Positions 25,901-35,968 of a stretch of DNA of 64,000 bases are shown piece after piece (position 1 is the stretch's first letter; every line of letters starts with the position of its first letter). The notes beneath the pieces are model-generated. The model was given only the letters and a program-made list of their open reading frames with translations. It was not told the origin of the DNA and searched no databases. Source of the DNA: DASXQK01 sp963757155 (GTDB lineage Bacteria; Pseudomonadota; Alphaproteobacteria; Dongiales; Dongiaceae); contig CAVWQS010000009.1 of the NCBI GenBank assembly GCA_963757155.1, forward strand, positions 310,001 through 374,000, given 5' to 3'. The translations under genes were made by a program, and so were the position numbers.

Positions 25901-28543
25901 GTCTCCCCTTTGGTTCCCGGCGGTTCCATCCATGTCGGCGGCGACATCCACGTTACGGCCAACGCTGATGACGTCAGCGGCATCGCCGCTTCAGCCAATG
26001 CGGGATTGGCATTCGGATTTCACGGCGCTGGGGCCGTAACGGTTGATGGCGACATATCAATCATTGCCCATGGCACCAACGAAGTGGACGGGGTAGCCCA
26101 ATCGCGAGCCCAGGTCAATTTCGGTACGCCGAGTGGTGCCGTGGCGTCGAGCATCCATCTCAGCAACGTGCTGCTCGAAGCGGTGGCCAAGGAACAGGGG
26201 TACGGCGCCGCCCTGGCGTCCGCCTCGGCCGATATTCAAGCCGCAAAGTCCGCCTTCCCGGTATCTCCGGGCAATCTATCGATCGGTTCCCTCACCGACA
26301 GAGCGAACGCCAGCAATCTCGGCGGCGGTCCAGCGAAGGCGATCGCCAACGTGATTCTCCAGGCATCCGGTGCGTTGCAAGTACCCGGCCCCATCGCGGT
26401 CTCTGCGGATGCCTATAATTCCGGGGGTGCCGCAGCGCCTGCCGGCGGAATCGCGGCGTCGGCCAATGCCGATGTCACCCTCGTCGCCGGTCCACTCGGG
26501 GAGCACACTCTTTCTGCCGGCGATATCTCTGTGACCGCCCAAGGGACGAATTTGGGCGGGGGCGGTGTCCGGGCTCAGGGCCGCCTCCATGCCACCGCCG
26601 GGACCGGAACCGGCGGAATCGGCCTTGGCAACGTGCTCATAGACGTGACGGGGCTGAACGCCGGGGAGGGCGGCGCCAATGGTGCGCTCGCCACGGCATC
26701 CCTCGACGCTCATGGAGCCAGCCTCCGCTTAGGCGCTATCGGCGTTCAAGCGCGCGCCAGCGACCATGGCGCGGGCGATGCAGTCGCCTCCGCGCTCACC
26801 AACCTAGTTGCCGTCGGAGCTGCCTTCGGAGGCTCCTCATTAGGAGGCTCCGCGGGCCTCAGTGTCGGCTCCTTGACCGACATCGCGAGTGCCCAGAATT
26901 GGGGCGGCGGGTCGGCGAAGGCTCTTGCCAATGCCGTCGCGCGCGCGCTTGGACGAGGTTTTGATGGCAGCCTCGGCGTAGACGCTCAGGTCCAAGCTCG
27001 TGCCAGCGACTATGGCGCGGGCGATGCAGTCGCCTCGGCACTCACCGACCTCGCTGCCAGCGGAAACTTCAGCGGCCGCCTCGGCGGCTCCATGACCGAC
27101 ATCGCGAGCGCCGAGAATTGGGGCGGCGGGTCGGCGAAGGCTCTTGCCAATGTCGTGGGGGGCGGATTTGGGACGTTTGGCGTCCTCAGCGTAGGCGCCG
27201 TCGACGTCCAAGCTCGCGCCAGCGATCACGGCACGGGCGATGCAGTTGCCTCGGCGCTCACCGCGCTCACTGGCGCGGGATCCCACGCGGCGGCCGGGGT
27301 CGGCTCCCTGATCGATATAGCGAGCGCCGAGAATTGGGGTGGCGGGTCAGCGAAGGCTCTCGCCGGTGGCGGGGTGAGTGCCGGTGGTGGCGACGGCGTG
27401 GAAGCAGACTTTGGCAAGATCGACGTTCAAGCGCGCGCCAGCGACCATGGCACTGGCGATGCAGTCGCCTCGGCTCTCACCAATCAGGGAGCCTCTGGCG
27501 GAAGCTTCGGCGGTGGCAATGTCACGATAGGCTCCTTGACCGAAATCGCGAGCGCCAACAATTGGGGCGGTGGGTCAGCGAAGGCTCTTGCCAACGCCGC
27601 CAGTCGTGCCCCGAAGTCTCTCGACGTTGGAGGGGACATACTTGTGACGGCCAACGCCCATGATTTCAGCGGCGCCGCTGCTACAGCGAATGCAGGTTTG
27701 GCTTTGAAGGAGAGAGGATTCGGCACCGGACTAGTGGCCGTCGATGGCGACATATCCGTTATCGCCCATGCGACCAATGACGCAGATGGCGAGGCGAGAT
27801 CGCGAGCCGCCGTCGACATCAGCGGCGGGGCATCCTCTGCCCAGATTCCTGGTGCCAGCGTACATATCGCCAATCTGCTCGTAGACGCGCTGGCCAGCGA
27901 ACGGGGCGCCGGCGCGGCGTCGGCCTCGGCGTTGACCGACATTCGCGCGCAGCTTGGCTCCGGAAGTTTCGGCCACAGCGGCAATGTCGACATCGCAATG
28001 GGCGCCCTCACCGACAGGGCGAGCGCCATCAGCCTCGGCGGTGGCACCGCCAAAGCGCTCGCCGATGTTACCCTTCAGGCCCCCAGCCAAGTGCAGGTCG
28101 GCGGAGATATCCTTGTTTCCGCAAACGCTCAATTCATCGGCGGTTCGGGCGGTGGCGCTGCCTCGGCGAATGCGGCGCTTGCGATTCTCTCCAGCGGCAA
28201 TGTCACGATCGATGGGAATGTCGAAGTCCTGAGCCGCGCCACGGGCGCATCGGTCGATGCCGCCGAGGCGAATACCTTGATCCTCGCCAATCTCACGACC
28301 GGTAGCATCTTCATCAATGGGCGGGTCACGGACCTTGCCACGGCGAGCGGCGGGTCGGATCATGCCCTCGCCGTCCTAAAGATGGATGCCCGGAGCATCA
28401 CATCCGGCGGCGAACTCGGCCTTGGCGACCCGATCGTGCGCGCGAGAGCCGGCAGCGCTGTGGCCGAATGGTTGGTCGACAGCAGCGGCACCGCGGCATC
28501 GGACGGTGCCTTCGTCCGCGTGAACATACCGCCGGGCTTCTAG
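22911..28543 (+). pseudogene. Filamentous-haemagglutinin-type two-partner-secretion exoprotein (TpsA), two frameshifts
   Basis: A very large secreted adhesin-like protein, ~1,876 aa if two one-base insertions are ignored: AA at 23529-23530 and AAA at 25322-25324. Residues ~15-50 form an extended signal peptide (basic RRWRNKKRQEVSACL, then a hydrophobic GVALLGGGGIAEA). The TPS secretion domain follows (QQSQVISINWQTFSTARNE, VNFNQPNTSSLAIN, GRVYILNSAGITFTGTSHVN). The remainder is beta-helix-type repeats, with about eight copies of a unit centred on NWGGGSAKALAN. The start has GGGGGG upstream. No TpsB pore gene is in the window. Both breaks are A-run insertions, so the gene may be intact in reality. 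Confidence 0.85.
26870..27600 (+). repeat. Near-identical internal repeats of the exoprotein gene
   Basis: Four units of ~220 bp share almost identical cores (gcgagcgccgagaattgggg, then cggcgggtcggcgaaggctc) at about 26886, 27104, 27324 and 27550, each preceded by a GGCTCC(t/a)TGAC(c) segment. At protein level they read SLTDIASAxNWGGGSAKALA, and each spacer contains VQARASDHGxGDAVASALT. Such DNA repeats favour recombination and copy-number change. Confidence 0.85.
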
Positions 28544-28965
28544 GAGAAGCCATTCCTCGAGGTTGATTAGGCGCGAAGTGTTCGGCTGGCGGACTAACGT
28601 CCGCTCCGGGTCATTCGCTACAGGGGCGACCCAGCGGCAAGTCCAGCCATGTCCGCTGTGACACCGAAAGCGGAAGTCAATTCAGAACACAAGGTCAATC
28701 GGCAGCCCGTGGTCGCCCGGCCCCGGCGGGTGCCGCCACATCAAGGACCTGCGCGCTGACGACGAAGCTCCACCGCCCAGACCGAAGCAATCCTATTCGG
28801 CAGCTCGCCGAATCGGGTCGCTTGGCTACCCTTGACACCGGCACTATCCTATGACGATGGACAATAGCCAACCCCGCACTGGTGCGACCTACCGGATCGT
28901 CCGACGAATGGACCGCACCTATGGGGTTGAGTTGAAGCTACCGGGGGCTTTGCCCACACTCGTAA
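28544..28965. other. Gene-free spacer with 67-bp dispersed repeat
   Basis: No gene supported. Bases 28608-28674 (gggtcattcgctacaggggc and following) recur with five differences at 37142-37208. The segment between the exoprotein stop and the IS630 element otherwise shows no recognisable site. Confidence 0.6.
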
Positions 28966-28966
28966 C

Positions 28967-30011
28967 TAAAGCGGATTCCGCTCATATTGAAACATATCCG
29001 GCATGAGCGAAGTAGTTGGCGCATTCGTCTGCGCCGAGGCGAGGCACGAAGAGGCCAATTCGGCGGCGAAGGCTGCGCTGCGTCCGCTCGGCAGCTTTGC
29101 GCAGATACGCCTTGAGCTTGCTGAAGGACATCTCGATCGGATTGAGATCGGGCGAGTACTTGGGCAGATATAGCAATTCCGCGCCAACGGCCTCGATCGC
29201 TTGCTCGACGCCGGCAACCTTGTGGGCTCGGAGATTGTCCATCACGACGATATCGCCGTGGTTGAGCGCGGGAGCCAGGCATTGCTCGACGTAAGACAAA
29301 AAGATTTCTCCGTTCATGGCTCCTTCGATCACCAGGGGCGCCGTCATTTCGTCGCAGCGCAGGCCAGCCACGAAGGTCAGGGTCTTCCAGGTTCCAAGCG
29401 GGACGCGCCCGATCAGCCGCTCGCCGCGCGGGCAGCGGCCATAGCGGCGGGCCATGGTAGTGTTCACCCAGGTTTCATCGATGAAGACAAGGCTGGATGA
29501 ATTGAGCAGGGCCTGCTGCCGGATCCAATGCCGGCGCGCCCGGGCGACATCGGCTCGTTGCTGCTCAGCCGCGCGCAGGCTTTTTTTTGAAGCTGATGTC
29601 GTGACGCTCCAGAAAACGCCACAGTGCGCCGCGGCCGCGCGGCATCCTCTGCTGGTGGAGGGCCGCGACGAACTCTTCGAGCGGTCCAATCCGGCCGCTC
29701 GCCGACCAGCGCGAGGAGCCCGTCCGCGTAGTCCTCCAGCGGCGATCGGCTGCCGCCGCGCGGCCGCGGCGCACGGCGCCCTTCCCGCCGCCACGACTGA
29801 AGCCATTTGACCGCCGAGCTGGCGCTGACTTCAAAACGCTCCGCCGCCTCACGCCGCGATGCTCCCCCTTCAACCGCTTCGATCACACGCTCGCGCAAAT
29901 CCAACGAACAAGCCTTGGGCATGGCGCTCCTCCGCAAACCGAATCGCCCCGAGACTCTGCCCATTCGTCACCCCTGGGAATCCCGATTCAAATCTGCCGG
30001 GAACCGCTTTA
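28967..30011 (-). mobile_element. IS630-family element with TA target duplication
   Basis: The ends read TA-AAGCGGATTCCG (left, from 28967) and CGGGAACCGCTT-TA (right, to 30011). The 12-bp termini are inverted copies with two mismatches, and the TA dinucleotide on each side is the target duplication expected for IS630/Tc1 elements. Confidence 0.82.
28982..29922 (-). pseudogene. IS630-family transposase with two frameshifts
   Basis: The N-terminal frame MPKACSLDLRERVIEAVEGG through ERPDWT carries the paired helix-turn-helix. A +1 shift at 29683-29684 gives LEEFVAALHQQRMPRGRGAL, and a second +1 shift in a run of eight A (plus-strand T 29581-29588) gives the DDE domain: VFIDETWVNTTM, IVVMDNLRAHK and YLPKYSPDLNPIE. 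The shifts are in the +1 direction, unlike the -1 slippage used by some insertion sequences, so they look like errors or decay. Confidence 0.85.
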
Positions 30012-30257
30012 GCTTCAGAGCAAGGGAGGCCGCTATCGAATGGATAGAGGGCCACCAAGGCCAATTGGAAAATCGCAATCTCTTCAGTGGACCACGTTCG
30101 GCTCCAGGAAGCGCCAAGAGCTGAACCGCAGCAATCTACTCATCGGAACGAGACAGGATCCGGCATGTTTTGGTCTGCGTACCTCATGACCAGACGACTT
30201 TCCGCAGGGGTGGCGAGTGCCAGGAAGAGACATGTCGAACCCGACGAGTGTAACTGA

Positions 30258-32033
30258 TTAGTTCGCGGCTGCTGCGGTCAGCTCGCGAACGTGCCGTTCA
30301 TGCTGCACTGCATTGCGCGCCGCATCATTCTGATTGAACAGCTCCAGCGAGTCCAAGTCTTCCTCGACTGCTGGCGTCAAAGCCTGGTCCATATAAGCCT
30401 TCTTCCGCGGATCGCCCTTGATCGTCTTCGCTAGGCCATAGAGGTGGCGCGCAGCTCGCACAACCCGCACGAGCTTGCCGGCCGTACCCCAGAGATACTT
30501 AGGATAGAAGGTCCATATCGGCTCGATCGCAAAACTCGGGCGCCGATCAAGTCGAAATTTAAGCCGGAAGATGCCGCCCTGCAGCGGGTGGACATTCTCC
30601 ACAGAGGTGAATTGGGAAAAATGTAAGAGCGTTCCGGCGAGCGAGCTGAGATTGATGCCGGTGGCGCCGGCCCGGCGCATGATGCGTTCCAGGTGTTCCG
30701 GGGAGTAGTACGTATCCCAGGCGGCGCGGTAGATCCCTTCCCATTCCTTCTGGGTCATCTTGGGATGCCCAGTCACTACGTGCTCGGTGTCGTATTTGTT
30801 CATGTCGGGGTCCATCGCGACACCCTTGCGGTGGAGAATCTGGTGATCTTCGGATCCCGGCAGTGGCGTCAGGCAGAAGAACTCCATCATGTCGATCGGC
30901 AGCTCGCGCTGGATGATTGCAATGTCGCGTCTGATGGACTTGGGTGTATCGTTCGGGAAGCCGAGGATGTAGCCCGCGTAAGTGACCGCGCCGACGGCCT
31001 TCCAGGCGAGCAGGAGCTTCCGATACTCGCTGATCTTGTTCTGCCGCTTCTTGGCGGCAATCAGCGTATCGGGATTGACGCTTTCAATCCCGATGAAGAC
31101 GCGCGTTACGCCCGCCGCCGCGCACTTCTCGATGAATTTCGGGATCTTGTGGCACAGCGCATCGACCTGAATCATCAGACTGACGCCGACACCCTCTTCC
31201 CTGCGCAGTTTGATGATGCGGTCAAGGATGGGCTCCCAATCCTTGTTGCGGGCGAGGTTGTCATCGGTGATGAAGAAGCGGTGAATGCCTTCCGCCCAGT
31301 TCTGCCGGATGATGTGCTCGACGTCGTCAGGCGAGCGCCGTCGAGATTTCCGTCCTTGCACGTTGATGATGGTGCAGAACGAGCATTGGTACGGGCAGCC
31401 GCGGCCGGCATCGAAGGTCGAGTAATTGCCCACCGTGCGCTTGACGTGCTTGCGCAGCAGGAACGGTACCGGCGCCGACTGGATCGACGGGAGGTCGTTG
31501 AGATAATTGTAGATCGGCTGGAGGGTACTCGTTGCGGCGTCGCGCAGCAGGGTGTCGAGCCGCTCCTCCGCTTCGCCCGCGAACAAGCTGATCCCCAGGT
31601 CGAGAGCCTCTTGAACGTCAGGCTGCATCTCGGCGAGCATCGACAGGCACCCGGAGATGTGAAACCCGCCAATGACCACAGGTACGCCTGCGGCCCGCAA
31701 CGGGCGGGCGATGTCCATGGCGCGGGGAAACTGGTTCGATTGCACGCCGACTAGGCCGACCATGCCGAAGCCGCCGTGCCGCTTAATGCGGGCGATGATC
31801 TTATTCGGCTTGATTCGAGTATTGGTCTCATCGACCGGCGTCACATCGATGGACACGTCGGGTCCCAGCACCTGGCGCTCGGTGGCGTCGATCGCCAGCC
31901 CATAGAGCGCAGCCAGAGAGTTCGACGGCATGACCGAGCGTAACCACTGGATCACGTAGCCGTCGTCGTCGTAATGCGACGGCTTGATCAAGATAAGCTG
32001 GAAGCGACGCTGGGGTCGAAGGCTGTCGGACAT
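30258..32033 (-). CDS. B12-binding-domain radical SAM protein
   Basis: Predicted cobalamin-dependent radical SAM enzyme, 591 aa. The N-terminal ~170 residues form a Rossmann-like B12-binding domain (FQLILIKPSHYDDDGYVIQW at the start, then GLVGVQSNQFPRAMDIARPL and VPVVIGGFHISG). The [4Fe-4S] site is Cys213, Cys217 and Cys220 in GRGCPYQCSFC. The barrel ends with IGIESVNPDTL and ILGFPNDTP. Family members methylate or rearrange lipids and natural-product scaffolds; the ~200-residue C-terminal region is not assignable. No hopanoid or antibiotic genes flank it; neighbours are insertion sequences and a glycosyltransferase. Composition is slightly lower in GC than the catabolic operons. Confidence 0.85.
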   Translation of the reverse strand: MSDSLRPQRRFQLILIKPSHYDDDGYVIQWLRSVMPSNSLAALYGLAIDATERQVLGPDVSIDVTPVDETNTRIKPNKIIARIKRHGGFGMVGLVGVQSNQFPRAMDIARPLRAAGVPVVIGGFHISGCLSMLAEMQPDVQEALDLGISLFAGEAEERLDTLLRDAATSTLQPIYNYLNDLPSIQSAPVPFLLRKHVKRTVGNYSTFDAGRGCPYQCSFCTIINVQGRKSRRRSPDDVEHIIRQNWAEGIHRFFITDDNLARNKDWEPILDRIIKLRREEGVGVSLMIQVDALCHKIPKFIEKCAAAGVTRVFIGIESVNPDTLIAAKKRQNKISEYRKLLLAWKAVGAVTYAGYILGFPNDTPKSIRRDIAIIQRELPIDMMEFFCLTPLPGSEDHQILHRKGVAMDPDMNKYDTEHVVTGHPKMTQKEWEGIYRAAWDTYYSPEHLERIMRRAGATGINLSSLAGTLLHFSQFTSVENVHPLQGGIFRLKFRLDRRPSFAIEPIWTFYPKYLWGTAGKLVRVVRAARHLYGLAKTIKGDPRKKAYMDQALTPAVEEDLDSLELFNQNDAARNAVQHERHVRELTAAAAN

Positions 32034-33277
32034 CCGTCGGGCACCCTTCTAATTCAAATTCAGTTTGTCGAACCTTTACATCTATCAGTTATCAAAGCCG
32101 CGTCGACGTACCCATTAGTGCGCGAGGAACGCCGGGGAGATCTCATAAGCCGAGCCGCCACATTTGACAGCAATTCAACTTGCGTCTGGGAACTTAGGCT
32201 GCCCGAATTCTTCTAGCTCTTCGACTGTAGTCGCTAACGCCTCGTACCGATTTGCCATCCACTCCAGGTCCCGGCGCGGCTCCTCCGAAATCATCGATTG
32301 GGCACTCTCGCGGAGCTGCTGGGATTTGATACGATAGCGTTGAGCACGCTCTGATGCGGTGGGCATACGGCAACCTAACGCCCTTGAAGTTATCTGAAAT
32401 TGGAGCAGAGCTGGATTGGTCTCGGGATACTCGGAATCGCCCTAGGAATGCGGCTCCCTCCGGTAGCGCGACTCCCCCGATCGTCACCGGGGCAGGCCGG
32501 CTGTGGCTGAGTAGTGGCTGCGAGTTCCTGTTCTAGCGCTACCTGGGACAAGGAGTTCGTTTTGCTCAGCCAGCGCCACCTCCACCCTAACCAGCCGCGA
32601 ATACATCTCTCGACGGTCAGGACTTTTCGTGTGGCCCGCGCGCAGATGGAAAAGCCTGGCGCCTTCTCTATGAAAGCGCACCCGCCCGATACAACTCGTC
32701 ACCGTAGGAACCCCATCCGCAATTGGTTAGAAACAGTAGGCGGAGCGGGAAGGCGGCGAGTGTTCAAAAAGGAACACTGGAAGTGACTTTTTTGGCGTCA
32801 ATAAGGCGGGGAGCCCGCGCTGCCAACGGGGGCGAGAAGAAGGGCCCCGGCCATTCTGCGTCGCGACTATCTGTCCGAGGATCGCCGGCGTCGCTACGTG
32901 GACGCAATCTCCGACACCGCCGATTGGTCGGCAACGGACGCCAAACCAGGCCATGTCTGCTCGGGGTCAAACTCGGCTGTTTAGCGTTATGCGGGGCTCG
33001 TCTGCTAAGCCTCCGAAAGCGGACATATGAAAGCCGGCCGGCCATGTCGGAGAAGTGCCAGAGTCCTCTAAGATTGCTTCGAAGGCCCAGCATTTACTCG
33101 GGTTTCTCGCAGTGATGGCACTCCCCAGACACGCATGACTACGACGCCAGCTATGGAGATGTGCGCGCCGGTCCAGGTAAGGTAACCCAATCCGGGTTTG
33201 TCCCGATTCGAGCCCAGATGACTTCTTCACAGCCTGCTAACCGCATAAGAGTCGGTTCGGGAAGTTTGAGTCTCGGA
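32034..33277. other. Long spacer with little coding support
   Basis: Apart from the small frame at 32175-32366, no frame here has convincing codon use or a ribosome-binding site. The stretch 33000-33060 (ccgaaagcggacatatgaaa) resembles parts of the 67-bp repeat family. It probably contains eroded insertion or gene debris between the radical SAM gene and the IS5 element. Confidence 0.45.
32175..32366 (-). CDS. Small hypothetical helical protein
   Basis: A 63-aa frame (MPTASERAQRYRIKSQQLRE to the end) made of two charged amphipathic helices. It resembles the abundant short alphaproteobacterial proteins with a YRxxAxxLRxxA ... MAxxYExLA pattern. No known function. It lies 140 bp upstream of the radical SAM start on the same strand. 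The ribosome-binding site is weak (gttagg), so the call is tentative. Confidence 0.4.
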   Translation of the reverse strand: MPTASERAQRYRIKSQQLRESAQSMISEEPRRDLEWMANRYEALATTVEELEEFGQPKFPDAS

Positions 33278-34116
33278 TCAGTCGGTTTGCCGGGTAAGGC
33301 GTCTGAGCATGAGGCGGATCATCGCAAGATGGATGTAGGCGACGGCGAAACGTGTCCTGTTTTCGTAGTCCTTGGCGAGGCGGCGGCAGCGACCGAGCCA
33401 TGCGAAGGTACGTTCGACGATCCATCGCTGGGGCAGAACCTCGAAACCGACCGTATGATCGGAGCGCTTGACGATTTCTAGTTGCCAGGGGCCGAGGGCT
33501 CGCACTGCGGCGGCCGTGGCTTCTCCTTGATAGCCGCCGTCGGCGAAGATCCGCTCGATGAAGGGGAACAGCCGCCGCACGGCCTTGAGGACGAGCAGAC
33601 CACCGTCGCGATCCTGGATGTTGGCCGGATGAACCACGACGTTCAACGGGAGGCCCAGCGTGTCGACCAGGATATGTCGCTTCTTTCCTTTGACTTTCTT
33701 CCCCGCGTCATAGCCCGACGGGTCGATCCGCGCCCCCCTTTTTCGGCGCCCTTGACGCTTTGGCTGTCGATGATCGCGGCCGTCGGGCTGGCTTCCTTGT
33801 CCGCCTGCTCGCGCGTGGCGAGGAAGAGCGCATGGTGCAGCCGCCCCAAGGTGCCATCCCATTCCCACAGATCGAGATACTCGAAGACTGTGGTTCGCGG
33901 CGGGAAATCCTTTGGCAAAGCGCGCCACTGACACCCCGTTCCGAGAACATACAGGATCGCGTTCGTCACCTCGCGCATGTTCGTCGTGCGTGGACGCCCG
34001 CCTCGCTTCGCAGCCCGGATATGCGGCGCGACCAAGGCCCATTCGGCGTCGGTCAGATCGGTCGGGTAGCGAAGCCCTTTGCGTTCATACCGGCAGCGGT
34101 TCCTCGATGTCCACAT
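33278..34116 (-). CDS. IS5-family (IS427-type) transposase, two overlapping frames
   Basis: The first frame (from 34116) contains GLRYPTDLTDAEWALVAPHI and ILYVLGTGCQWRALPKDFPP, and ends after IIDSQSVKGAEKGG. The catalytic remainder is in the -1 frame: ARIDPSGYDAGKKVKGKKRH, IFADGGYQGE and WIVERTFAWLGRCRRLAKDY. The switch occurs at A5G6 (plus strand about 33733-33744). IS427-group elements commonly use a -1 programmed frameshift between two ORFs, so this may be natural rather than damage. Terminal repeats were not identified. The upstream glycosyltransferase frame runs into its 5' end. Confidence 0.85.
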
Positions 34117-35158
34117 AGAGCACCCCCAGCGCAGGTGCCTGACACAGAATCACAAGCAATTCCAAAAACTTAACTTCTTTCCGAACCGCATAAGACCCAA
34201 GTAAGATCCTGCGAGCCAATGGTCTCACACCCTCCTTCACTCGATCCACCAAGGAACCATTTTCTATCCAAAGCTGCCAATTATTCCGAGCCGAGAGATC
34301 GTCATTCCGAGCCGAGAACCATCTCGCCTGTTTTCGAGCCGTGTGTGCGGCGGTTTGACGGGCACGCGCTCTCGAAAACCCGGGATACTTGTTACAAAAA
34401 ACTTCCGCCACCCGCAGCAAATCGCGTACATTCTCACCGGAACGCATCATTGCTGCACTCAAATTGGAAGTGGATTGCCGGTAGCAGGCGAGAACATTCG
34501 TAGAAAGCACGCCGCCGCCTGAGGATATTGCCCGGGCCCACATCTCTCTATCGCAGTTCATTACCAGTAATGGCATGTAGCCACCATAGGCCTCGTAGAA
34601 TTCGCGTCTGATCACCACCCCGGGAAATACTATTGGAGTATCGTAGTAAAGTGCCTCCACTGATCGACTGGCACTCTCCAACTCCGGAATACGTTTTGTC
34701 ACACCGGTTATAACGTCGTTTTCCTCAACATAGAAACACCGCGTCGCAAGGAGCGCGACGCGCTCGTATAGCGCACTGAGTCGCTCGATCTCCGCATAAA
34801 ATCCCGGCAAGAGGTAGTCATCAGAATGTAATATATGAATTAAGTGCCCACGACTTCTTTGGATGCATGCATTAAAATTGGCAACAGCGCCCTCATTTTT
34901 CAGCTGCCGGTAAAACCCCACGCGACTTCCGCACACTTCCTTCACTAGTGATTCCGGATCGTCGTCTGTCGAGCAGTTGTCCACCACGGCGATTTCCATC
35001 CGCTCCGGTCCGCGGTCCTGAGCCATCACGCTCTGCAACGTATTTCGCAGGCATTTTCCAGAATTGTACGTAGGGATCATCACCGACCAAAGGGGCCGGG
35101 CAATCCCCTCTTTAACGGGCTCGATGAGTGGAATTAAAGGCATCGCGGGGCCTCTCAT
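34085..35158 (-). CDS. Family 2 glycosyltransferase
   Basis: Predicted GT-A fold transferase acting at the cytoplasmic membrane face on a polysaccharide or glycolipid. The N-terminal motifs are classical: WSVMIPTYNSGKCLRNTLQS, IAVVDNCSTDD, the DxD-like HILHSDDYLLPGFY, and NCDREMWARA near residue 200. The ATG at 35158 overlaps the stop of the small frame upstream (ATGA). The C-terminus (LYVDIEEPLPV) overlaps the IS5 transposase start by 32 bases, so the native end may have been replaced by the insertion. GC and codon use are clearly lower than in the catabolic operons, which points to horizontal acquisition. Confidence 0.85.
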   Translation of the reverse strand: MRGPAMPLIPLIEPVKEGIARPLWSVMIPTYNSGKCLRNTLQSVMAQDRGPERMEIAVVDNCSTDDDPESLVKEVCGSRVGFYRQLKNEGAVANFNACIQRSRGHLIHILHSDDYLLPGFYAEIERLSALYERVALLATRCFYVEENDVITGVTKRIPELESASRSVEALYYDTPIVFPGVVIRREFYEAYGGYMPLLVMNCDREMWARAISSGGGVLSTNVLACYRQSTSNLSAAMMRSGENVRDLLRVAEVFCNKYPGFSRARARQTAAHTARKQARWFSARNDDLSARNNWQLWIENGSLVDRVKEGVRPLARRILLGSYAVRKEVKFLELLVILCQAPALGVLYVDIEEPLPV

Positions 35159-35484
35159 ATTGGCGCATCCTTTATGGAGTTCATTACCCCAGAGTTGCTC
35201 CCGATGCGTGCTACCTTCTTCCAAACCGAGCTGACCAGATGAAGCGGTCTATCTGTGGGATTGATTAGACGCGACCCCGGAAGCGGAACTGCGGCGTGGC
35301 AATACGCTTCCCCGTCGGTGTCGCGAACGGAACAGTCTTTGGAAAGCTTGCGAGGGAGTCGCCACCGTAAGTGCGAGCCAAGCGCCCCTTGGCGTGAACT
35401 CCCTTGCGCCCACGACGCGTGCAGTAAAAAATCGATCACCTGCCCGGGAAACGAAGCCATGGTCAAAACGGCTTGGTTCGACAT
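35155..35484 (-). CDS. Small unknown protein coupled to the glycosyltransferase
   Basis: A 109-aa frame starting MSNQAVLTMASFPGQVIDFL. I do not recognise it. Support comes from a strong ribosome-binding site (AAGGAGG, six bases before the ATG) and from the ATGA overlap with the glycosyltransferase start. It has no membrane segment and is rich in Ser, Arg and Leu. The plus-strand frame across the same bases has no such signals. It may be a truncated gene whose later part has drifted out of frame. Confidence 0.5.
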   Translation of the reverse strand: MSNQAVLTMASFPGQVIDFLLHASWAQGSSRQGALGSHLRWRLPRKLSKDCSVRDTDGEAYCHAAVPLPGSRLINPTDRPLHLVSSVWKKVARIGSNSGVMNSIKDAPI

Positions 35485-35968
35485 ATTCGCCTCCTTGTTG
35501 CTCGTCGGAACGATCGTCGCCCCGCCCGCGAACCTAAGGCCCCAAGGTGACGTCGCCACTGCTAGCGCTGCCGCCCCAATTGACGAAAATGCGCAATTGT
35601 TGAGAGTGAGCGCTGCATTTCCGAGAGTGGCGCGGCGTAGATAGTTTGGTGCCTAATCGCCAACGAAATAAGAGCGCGATCTATTCCATGACATTTTTTG
35701 CCAGAGGGGAGCGTCAAACAGTTCCCGGATGTCAGGGTGGATCATTGAGGGAACCTGACTCTTTGTCACAATGCGGTCGCCTGGGGTGGCATTCCAGCTA
35801 AGATAGCTTCTTCAGTTTTGGTGCTGGACAGGGCCCCGGGGGTCAAAAACCGCAGGTCTTCCGCCCAGCGACTAGTCCCATTCGCATAGCATCGGGTACC
35901 AGATCGGATCCTGGGTACAGCCGACATCCTTTGGTGCTCAAGGCACCGGCACCTATGGCACAAGTGCG
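35485..35968. other. Spacer without supported gene
   Basis: No frame with a start, ribosome-binding site and plausible protein. The reading frame of the next gene is open back to 35876, so the real start of that protein may lie in this stretch. Confidence 0.4.

Noticed and set aside
26870..27600. Regularly spaced repeats that could suggest a CRISPR or satellite array
   Set aside because: Repeat length (~220 bp) and continuous reading frame show that they are coding repeats of the exoprotein.
29581..29588. A8 run in the IS630 transposase as a programmed frameshift site
   Set aside because: The needed shift is +1, and a second +1 shift occurs at a CC 100 bp away; known slippage in such elements is usually -1.
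32484..33115. Several 60-130-codon frames in the 32-33 kb spacer
   Set aside because: Mutually overlapping on both strands, without start signals or recognisable proteins.
30258..35484. A radical-SAM RiPP cluster using the 109-aa ORF as precursor peptide
   Set aside because: The small ORF lacks a Cys-rich or repetitive core, lies 3 kb away and is separated by an IS5 element; too speculative to call.
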